Shown here: positions 57,490-64,000 of the stretch, one piece after another
Numbering within the stretch: position 1 is the first letter of the stretch
How the letters are laid out: the number at the start of each line of letters is the position of its first letter
DNA from: Undaria pinnatifida
Taxonomy: Eukaryota > Sar > Phaeophyceae > Laminariales > Alariaceae
NCBI GenBank assembly: GCA_012845835.1
Contig: JABAKD010000007.1
Span: forward strand, 5,223,358 to 5,287,357
Reading direction: 5' to 3'
DNA length: 64,000 bases
Position numbers and translations under genes: made by a program
Notes under the pieces: model-generated
Seen by the model: the letters and a program-made list of their open reading frames with translations, nothing else
What the model was told of the DNA's origin: nothing
Databases searched by the model: none

Positions 57490-58595
57490 ATATATAGTGT
57501 CCCCCGCCCCCCCCCCCCTCCCCTCCAACGCCCCCTCTTTTCCAACCACCTGCACGATCGCCTAGACCTAGCACCACGCGTACAACAAGCCCCTACATAT
57601 CTTTGATCTCACAGCCGAAGTGTATTTGAATATTATTTGTGACATAAACCTCCTAAAAAATCTCGCCCCCCCCCTCCCCCCCCCCCCCCCCCCCCCTCTC
57701 GCTCTCCTATACTCAAACGCCCCACCAAATATCGAAATCCCCGCCAGATAAATAAACACTTCACGCACAGGATATCACCTCATTATCTTTCGAGAGCCAT
57801 CCATGCCGCTGCCCCCCCCCGCCTCGAACGCCCCCTTGTTCCCCATCACCCGCACCATCGCCTAGACCTAGCACCACACGTATAACAAACCCCTCACCTA
57901 AAGTCCTTCCTTCCCCCCCCCCCCCCCCGCCCCCCCCCCCCCACCTCCCCCCCCCAACCCATCCCAACCCCACCCCCTCGAACACTCCACCCTCTCTTTA
58001 CTCACTGATTGTACGACTTACCCCAGGATATAAATGATAAACTGATGCATTATTTCCAAAACCGTCACATTTATCCCCTCAAAATAATGTATAGTTTCCA
58101 CGCACATATTGAGCTGCCCCACACGCCCCCCCCCCCCCGCCCAACCCCCCCCCGCTTCCCCCCCAATAATAAACTGGTGCCAAAACCGTCAGATTTATCC
58201 CCTTGAAAGGATTTATAGCTTACATGCACAAATTGCCCCCCTTTCCCCCCCCTCCCCCCATCCAAACCCGCTCGCTTTTGATCAAAACCAGGCCCCCACG
58301 TCCTTAAAAACTCCGCCCCCCCCCCTCACCGGTTATTCGACTTACAAGATTCACTTGATAAAAGGATACATTTCCCTCCACAGCTGTCAGATTTTGTCCC
58401 CCTCAGAAACGGGTTTTATAGTTTCCGCGCACAGACTGACTAAAATCACCCTGTTGACGCTGACAGCTACACTGTAGTTGCAAGGGGAGTCGCCGGCCTA
58501 TATCCTTAATGAGGACACACAACTCGTAATGCGCGCGATCGGAGTGTCACACACCGCTTGCAAAGATGAGTTTCGACAAAAAAATCGTACATGTA
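57490..58595 (-). repeat. Composite repeat array R, second minus-oriented copy (partial)
   Basis: From 58595 downward: A (58270-58595), C units (58010-58110 and 58165-58225), C tract, B (57690-57905), an A fragment (57595-57660) and B (57500-57600). The A unit is very similar to 56020-56385. The M part is absent. Confidence 0.75.
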
Positions 58596-59405
58596 TAGTG
58601 CAAAGATGAGTTTCGAAAGCGCACGGACCGAGTTTGGGTCAATCGCCCCCAACGGACGTCTCGCCATGATGACCTACTCTCACCACGAGACAGCAGTAGA
58701 TATACTTAGCGGACACAGCCCTAGCGGGCACACACTCTCCATGCCCGCTCTCCGCTGGCCACTATTGTCGCCCGCTGCGCCCGTTGTCTGTGTGCTGCCC
58801 GCTGTGTGAGCGCTGTGTGCCGGCTGTGTAAGCGGTGTGTGCTGCTGTTTTTGCCCGTGTGGTCTGCTGCGTGTGTGTGTTTTGTTGCTCCGTGGTGATC
58901 TGCTCGAATGTGTTTTGTTGCTCCGTGGTGGTCTGCCTCCACCTGCAGTCTAAAATCAAATGACCCCACACTAAAATGAAGTTTAGTCGAAGACACGCAC
59001 GCAAACTATTTTTTTTCCATGGGAGCCTATACTGCGAGGCCCAGGTGTAGATTAGAAACTCGCTTCGCTCGAATAAGTGCATACTGTACTCGTGACACTA
59101 TAATAGGTTTAGGCGATTGTGGGATTAGCGGGGAATAAGGGGGCGGTGGGAATCGCGGGTCCCTTTACAAGGTACCACATGTGAACAGTAGAACACTACA
59201 CATCACCTACATACAGACGTCTGGAGACGGCATTGTGGTGCCCGCACACTATATGCTGTGTAAATAAACCGGTCGCCTCGGTGGTCTTTTATTTGCTCTT
59301 CAATGCTGCCATTAATAATACCAACTTCTACTGCCGTACAGCATTAAATGTATTGTATATTGCTACATGGCCAGATGTTTTTTGTTTTGTTGGTGGATGA
59401 CGTTG
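58596..59405. other. No gene recognised
   Basis: A TTTTGTTGCTCCGTGGTG segment is repeated at 58880 and 58912 (32 bp apart). Short frames only. Confidence 0.45.
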
Positions 59406-59406
59406 C

Positions 59407-59540
59407 TTTTTTTTTTTTTTTTTTTTTTATCCTCCGGCGGATGGGGAAAAATAAAGCTTTAGCTCACCACACTTCCGCGTATTTTCATACGCGTCGTGTG
59501 TCGATTTAACTCAGTTTCTTTCGCAGCCCAACGCTAGCTG
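59407..59540 (-). repeat. Family F retroposon, longest reverse copy
   Basis: A 20-odd T-run, ATCCTCCGGCGGATGGGGAA, AATAAAGCTTTAGCTCACCA, TTTCATACGCGTCGTGTGTC, GATTTAACTCAGTTTCTTTC and GCAGCCCAACGCTAGC. Confidence 0.8.
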
Positions 59541-61299
59541 GCGCACCCTTCGAGTCCCATTGTAGGTATAGCGTAAGCTGTCCCTATCATTGGTCCTCGT
59601 TACAACCCCGGCAGCGCAAGCTGCCGTTGTATACGGATGACGTTGCGCAAGTCCGACACTGGTCGGAAAAATGACTTCCCGGGTGGCTATCTCAACCCTA
59701 CCCTTTCCACCAGGATCAACGTAAACCAACGCAGGCTGCGCTGTCGCCGCGACCGGACGAGTCATCCCACAGTAGGGGTCTTGCAGTTGTTGGATTAACC
59801 AAAATTGTACCTGTTTTGATTGTGCTCCTCAAGTGAAGATCTGCCGATTAGTCATTTTAATGACCAAGTACACGAGTACATGAAATTTGTCTGAGGACTG
59901 GTAGGGCATAGGAGCCTGGTCGGGTTGTGCGAGTGAATGCCTTCCAAGTCATTTTTCGGGTGATATGTCGAGCTCCTCATGTGAGGACCTGAGGGATATT
60001 CTAGTGCACCCCTGCCGTGGGATGGCTTGACCCCAAAATATCCGCTACGTAGTTAATAGCTTGGTCACGATTACATAGAGTTTGACCAATTTACACGCTA
60101 ACATGTACACGAAGAAAAACGAAGAAAAAAAGAAGAACGTAGTATACTACATGTAGAGTAGAGTGCGGAAAAGGTTCGGCGAAAAAAAGCTTCTTGCTTG
60201 AAGTCTCCACATAAGATATGACTTGCAGTGTTTTGTCAGAAGCCGGTAAAACAGTGCGCTTTGCTGAAGGCAGTCGTATTTGATCAGCAGTGCGGTTCTT
60301 TTTTTTTCACCTGTTTCTTTGGCCTGCAACGCACCGATTGTTTGTCCGACGCAGCTCTACATAATCCTCAAATCACCGAGCATCTTCCTTGCGTGGCCAT
60401 CAACCCAGTCGAGCTGAATCACCAAGTACAATAATGCGCCTCATCTCAATACTAAACCCCTATTCCCCCGAATACTCCCCCGAACAGCCCCCCTAATCGG
60501 CGCGGAATATACAACCGGTAATATACAACCGGCCCCGTACCCCGTTTCACCAATCGCCTGAAAAAACCCGCGACGTATCCCTCTTCTGAGCCACTCGCAA
60601 GTGTGACTCTGTACCCCTCACAGACAAAACGACTTTGACTCGTACGTATGTAGATGTGTTTTTGTCGCAGCGTAGCTTGTATTTGTGTTCGATCGCGATT
60701 CATATTGCCGCATTACTCAGGTCAACGCCTTACGACCCTCAAAGAAACAGGGAGGTCACTCGCGCGTGTGACCCCGCGCCACTGCCAAATCATCCCGTAA
60801 AATTAATCCCGCTGCCCTGTCTGTGGCGTGCCTCTAAGCTACGGCGGGCGTGGACTCCTTTTTTTTTCTGGGACTCCTCACATGAACTCACATGACGAGA
60901 GGTATGCCTCATCCAAACACAGGTTGTGAAAAGAATGACGATTCACAAGCATCATGACAAATATCATAGACTAGGCATACAAAAAGATCGTATACTTTGC
61001 GAGAAAACGAAGTACTTCCTGACGATAAGCTGGGGGTACGAAAAAATGATTTTCTCCCATCGCACCTGCCCATCATTTTGGGCTTGTTCATGGTCGGTTT
61101 GCTCCACGATCTCATCTGTACGCATGGCAGCTGACTCGAATTCAGCATATGGTGACAGCCTATGTTCTTGCTTTTTCTTCAAACTAGAGAGGGCAGGTCA
61201 CAGGCGCATCCCACTGAATTCACCAAGATTTGCGACATCCTGACGTTCGCGAAGGGGCGGGTGTCAAGCATGCAGAACGTGTATGTAGAGATCATGTGA
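59541..61299. other. No gene recognised
   Basis: Short frames only. Small features are a CCTCATGTGAGG palindrome at 59974, also present near 63950; the phrase ATATACAACCGG, duplicated at 60507 and 60521; and the palindrome-family member at 60755-60772. Confidence 0.4.
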
Positions 61300-61547
61300 G
61301 ACGCGTGCTACGATACAGGTGCGCCACTTTTCTTTCTGAGGATCATCAATTTGGGAGCTCAAAACCTCTCCCGAAAACCGAGTTAGAGAAAAATATACTG
61401 TTCCCGGATAAAACTCCCATGGCCTAGATACTCAATGAGAATCATGCAAAAGAAATGTCGTATTTCCAACAATTTTGGGTCAAAGAATCCAGTCATTCAG
61501 AAACCATTTTCGCCAAAAAAAGGTATACGTCTATCGTAGCATGCGGC
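61300..61547. mobile_element. Family N: TIR element, third copy
   Basis: The left end is GACGCGTGCTACGATACAGG and the right end CTATCGTAGCATGCGGC. The interior shares GGGAGCTCAAAACC and AAAACTCCCATGG with 10223-10479 in reverse. It is 248 bp with no coding capacity. Confidence 0.65.
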
Positions 61548-62500
61548 TGGAACTGGTCCAGTAGAGCAGCACATAGATGCACCAAGCTGATAATACCCGC
61601 CGGCCAACCGTGAAACCCTGTTTTTTCATGTGCTACGACAGCTTGTGCTGACCTCGTATCGCCCCAATCTCGTATAACCCTCGTTGCCGCGCTATTACAG
61701 TGGAAAGGCCTAGCCCACGCCCAACTAACGCGGCCGTCGTCATCTCGAGCACGATTTCGTGAACGCCATGGAAGGGGGGAAAAGGGATGAAAGGCGTCTA
61801 TCGACATGTTCACAAGCCGTGCAGTTTAGGCCAAAACGGAGGACAAAGACGTGAACAGGCGTGTGTTGGTCTCCTGCGGCGCACAACGATGACCTGGCCA
61901 ACAGATTTGAAGACGTGTGCGTCAGAACCAGGGAGGCAAATTAAAGGCTCGGCGAAGATGGCTCTGTGCAGTGGCTACCATAATTTGTTCCAGTCTCAGA
62001 CCCTGTTCACTACCAACAAAGATTTCAGAGTGAAAAGAGTCTTAGTCAAATTGAGGGTAAGACATACGGTACGTGGGTTACTTTTCACACAGTTGAGATT
62101 CCTCCCCAGCTCAACTGTATGAGGTGTGGTCAGCGATCCCCACAGCTATACGTGCCTCTAGACAACACTAGCCCGAGGCTACAGCAGGGGTTCGCTGTTA
62201 CTGCCGGCGCTGGTGATATAGCCCTCCCCCACTTCATTTGCGATCGTGAGATGTTTCTTTAGGTGTTGCGGTATGCGCCGCCGCTGAGGTGAACCTCTTG
62301 TGTTGCTCTGCCCCCAACAAACATGTGCTTGAATTGTGATACGATACACAGGTAGCGTATTTGACGGGAGACCATAACTGTTGGTGTATGGCATGTGCGT
62401 TGTCACCCACTATAGGTTAGATTCATTGGATACATGTACCTGCATTACGGGTGTGGGAAAATTCGTCGAGTCGCATTTATATCTCTCAAGATGATGTTTT
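61548..62500. other. No gene recognised
   Basis: A 111-aa plus frame (61787-62122) overlaps a 106-aa minus frame (61493-61813); neither has a recognisable domain. Confidence 0.4.
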
Positions 62501-62504
62501 AGAC

Positions 62505-62799
62505 AAAAGTTACGGTAGGGAGGTTATGTTGTTTTGCAGTTGTTTTTATGCAGCGAGGCTCGGGGTTAATCGCGCAAGTGACCCCCCCCCCCGTTCCGTG
62601 CGGTCATTGTTTTTTGCGCGTTTTTCTTCTTTTTCGATATGAACCCTCCATAAGATGGTTAGCTACGTTGCCTCCAAACTAGACACCTAACGTGGTGTGG
62701 TCAGTGATGTGCAGAGTCACTCGCGCGATTATAATAGCATGGTTGTGAACACCAGGTGGTAGTGAAAAAGGGGTAGTGCCCCCTATCGTAGCCTTGACT
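62505..62799. mobile_element. Family P: short TIR element, second copy
   Basis: The left end is GTTACGGTAGGGAGGTTATG and the right end AGTGCCCCCTATCGTAGCCT, partial inverted repeats. It contains two members of the CGCGCGAGTGAC palindrome family (62565 and 62716) and a C-run. Motif order agrees with 15229-15500. Confidence 0.5.
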
Positions 62800-63365
62800 T
62801 TGTGGGGAAGGTATCAACCTCAGCAAGTGGGGTCTTCCCGAACACGTGGGTTGTACACCTACGCGCTTGTGGTTATTTTAAGCGAGGTGCATAGACGCTT
62901 GCGCGAGTGGCCTGTACTTGGACAGATGGAACGGCAGAGATGCGCCCGTTTTTTCCTGCGGATCGTCGCTTGTGGAGCCCTATACCCCATCCAGAGAAAC
63001 CCATTTTGATGTCAATTGGAAGTGTGTTGCTTGGGTGAAAACGGATCTTGCATCGATAATGGGTTATATAGTCCTAAAGTTCAGAAAAACGTTTTTGCGT
63101 CAAACGCGGTGCAACGATCGTCGTAGCAGACCTCATTGGCAGTGATAGCGTGAGGAAAATACTGGTACTATGATGCTAGTACTATTTTATAGCAACGAAG
63201 CCTTGGTCACCAAGCGATGCCTTTTTTGCAGAAGGCGAAGAGGAGTGCTCTCTCGTTGTCACCTCAGGAATGAAAAACCTGGATTATAGTTTACGCGATA
63301 TTGGACTGTAGATAAGGAATATTCTTCCGGTCGTCCTGTGTTTTTTTACACTTGCGTTCGGTACC
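62800..63365. other. No gene recognised
   Basis: Short frames only. Confidence 0.4.
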
Positions 63366-63367
63366 GT

Positions 63368-63870
63368 CGGGTGTGTGTCAGATAACCTGCCTTCAAGGCG
63401 ACACTGAAAACGCCCCACCTTGTGTGACATCTGCATTTGGTTTTGCGCTGGCTGAAACCAAAATTGGTATTGTTGAAGGGGTGATCGTGGAACACGCGGT
63501 TTGTTGTCAGTACTCAAATCATCGCCTCGAATTTTTCAAACGAGGTTCAAGTGCGCTGTGCAAGTACTTCTAGGTTTGCGTCGTACTTCTTTCTTTTCTT
63601 GCACAAAGGTGCTTGAGTGCGTTGCACCAACCGGGGCGCCACGCTGGAGCGTCCATTGGTGCGACGGCGTTCTTTGGAAGCAAGGTAAAATGGGCTTGAG
63701 TAGCAAAGGGATGTAGGGGTAGGGCGAGAGTGTCATGTAACCCGCCTTCAAGGCTGCATTGAAAACTCGCCACCTTGTGTGACATCTGCATTTAAGATTT
63801 GCGCCGGCTATAACATTAATTGGCATTGTTGAAGAGGTGAGCACGGAACGCGCATTCTGTGTTCGAGCAC
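63368..63870. repeat. Direct repeat, about 140-bp units, 355 bp apart
   Basis: The unit at 63368-63510 (CCTGCCTTCAAGGCGACACT, CACCTTGTGTGACATCTGCA, ATTGTTGAAGGGGTGA) recurs at 63731-63870 (CCCGCCTTCAAGGCTGCATT, the same CACCTTGTGTGACATCTGCA, CATTGTTGAAGAGGTGA). The frames at 63352-63573 and their counterparts derive from it. Confidence 0.85.
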
Positions 63871-64000
63871 TTTTTGTTGTCTAACATTTATGTCATCCCA
63901 GGATGGGGGTTGCAGTGTTTGCGCTAGAACGTCCCTGGGCGACTGAGTTCCTCATGTGAGGAACTGCTGGTCAATGAAGTAATATCACGAATAGAGGAAC
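63871..64000. other. Window end, no gene recognised
   Basis: Contains a TTCCTCATGTGAGGAA palindrome near 63949-63964. Confidence 0.4.

Overview
The window looks like repeat-rich nuclear DNA of a eukaryote, most likely a stramenopile and possibly a brown alga of the Ectocarpus type. That assignment is an inference. It rests on Ty3/Gypsy-type fossils, including a chromodomain-like one, a vertebrate-type TTAGGG interstitial telomeric tract, long C/G homopolymers, a very long CAA microsatellite, and no bacterial-style operons. No rRNA, CRISPR or complete tRNA gene was seen. Coding density is very low: most open frames are chance frames or products of repeats.

Two convincing host-type protein genes were found, and they are paralogs of each other. 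One is on the minus strand (23775-24332, 185 aa) and one on the plus strand (49656-50351, 231 aa). Each is uninterrupted, begins with an MGxxxS N-myristoylation motif and carries the same two conserved blocks (about 60% identical by eye). I do not recognise the domain. They look like an undescribed family of lipid-anchored proteins. The second gene lies between inverted copies of a composite repeat.

Layout. 0-0.7 kb: remnant of a minus-strand Ty3/Gypsy element (RNase H part). 1.7-2.3 kb and 6.0-7.7 kb: degenerate tandem arrays. 10.2-11.4 kb: a small inverted-repeat transposon next to a roughly 0.93 kb repeat (family E). 13.3-15.9 kb: small TIR-like elements. 19.5-23.1 kb: nested repeats, including a tRNA-derived SINE inside two other repeats. 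23.35-24.33 kb: CAA microsatellite and paralog 1. 26.2-27.5 kb: an array built on the AAGCTT palindrome containing telomere repeats, followed by a 64-bp-arm hairpin. 30.8-37.3 kb: a young, structurally complete 6.5 kb LTR element with no recognisable gag or pol (LARD-like). 38.6-42.2 kb: a composite repeat array and a TIR element with an empty-site paralog. 43.8-44.6 kb: clustered CGACTG inverted motifs. 45.6-47.3 kb: a chromodomain-bearing Ty3/Gypsy fossil. 47.6-48.8 kb: nested repeats. 49.7-51.6 kb: paralog 2 and a minisatellite. 54.5-58.6 kb: inverted copies of the composite array. 59.4-63.9 kb: scattered small elements and a direct repeat.

Mobile DNA explains most of the architecture. At least seven short families (called A, D/E, F, L, M, N and P here) recur and are inserted into one another, so several boundaries and target duplications can be read directly from the window.
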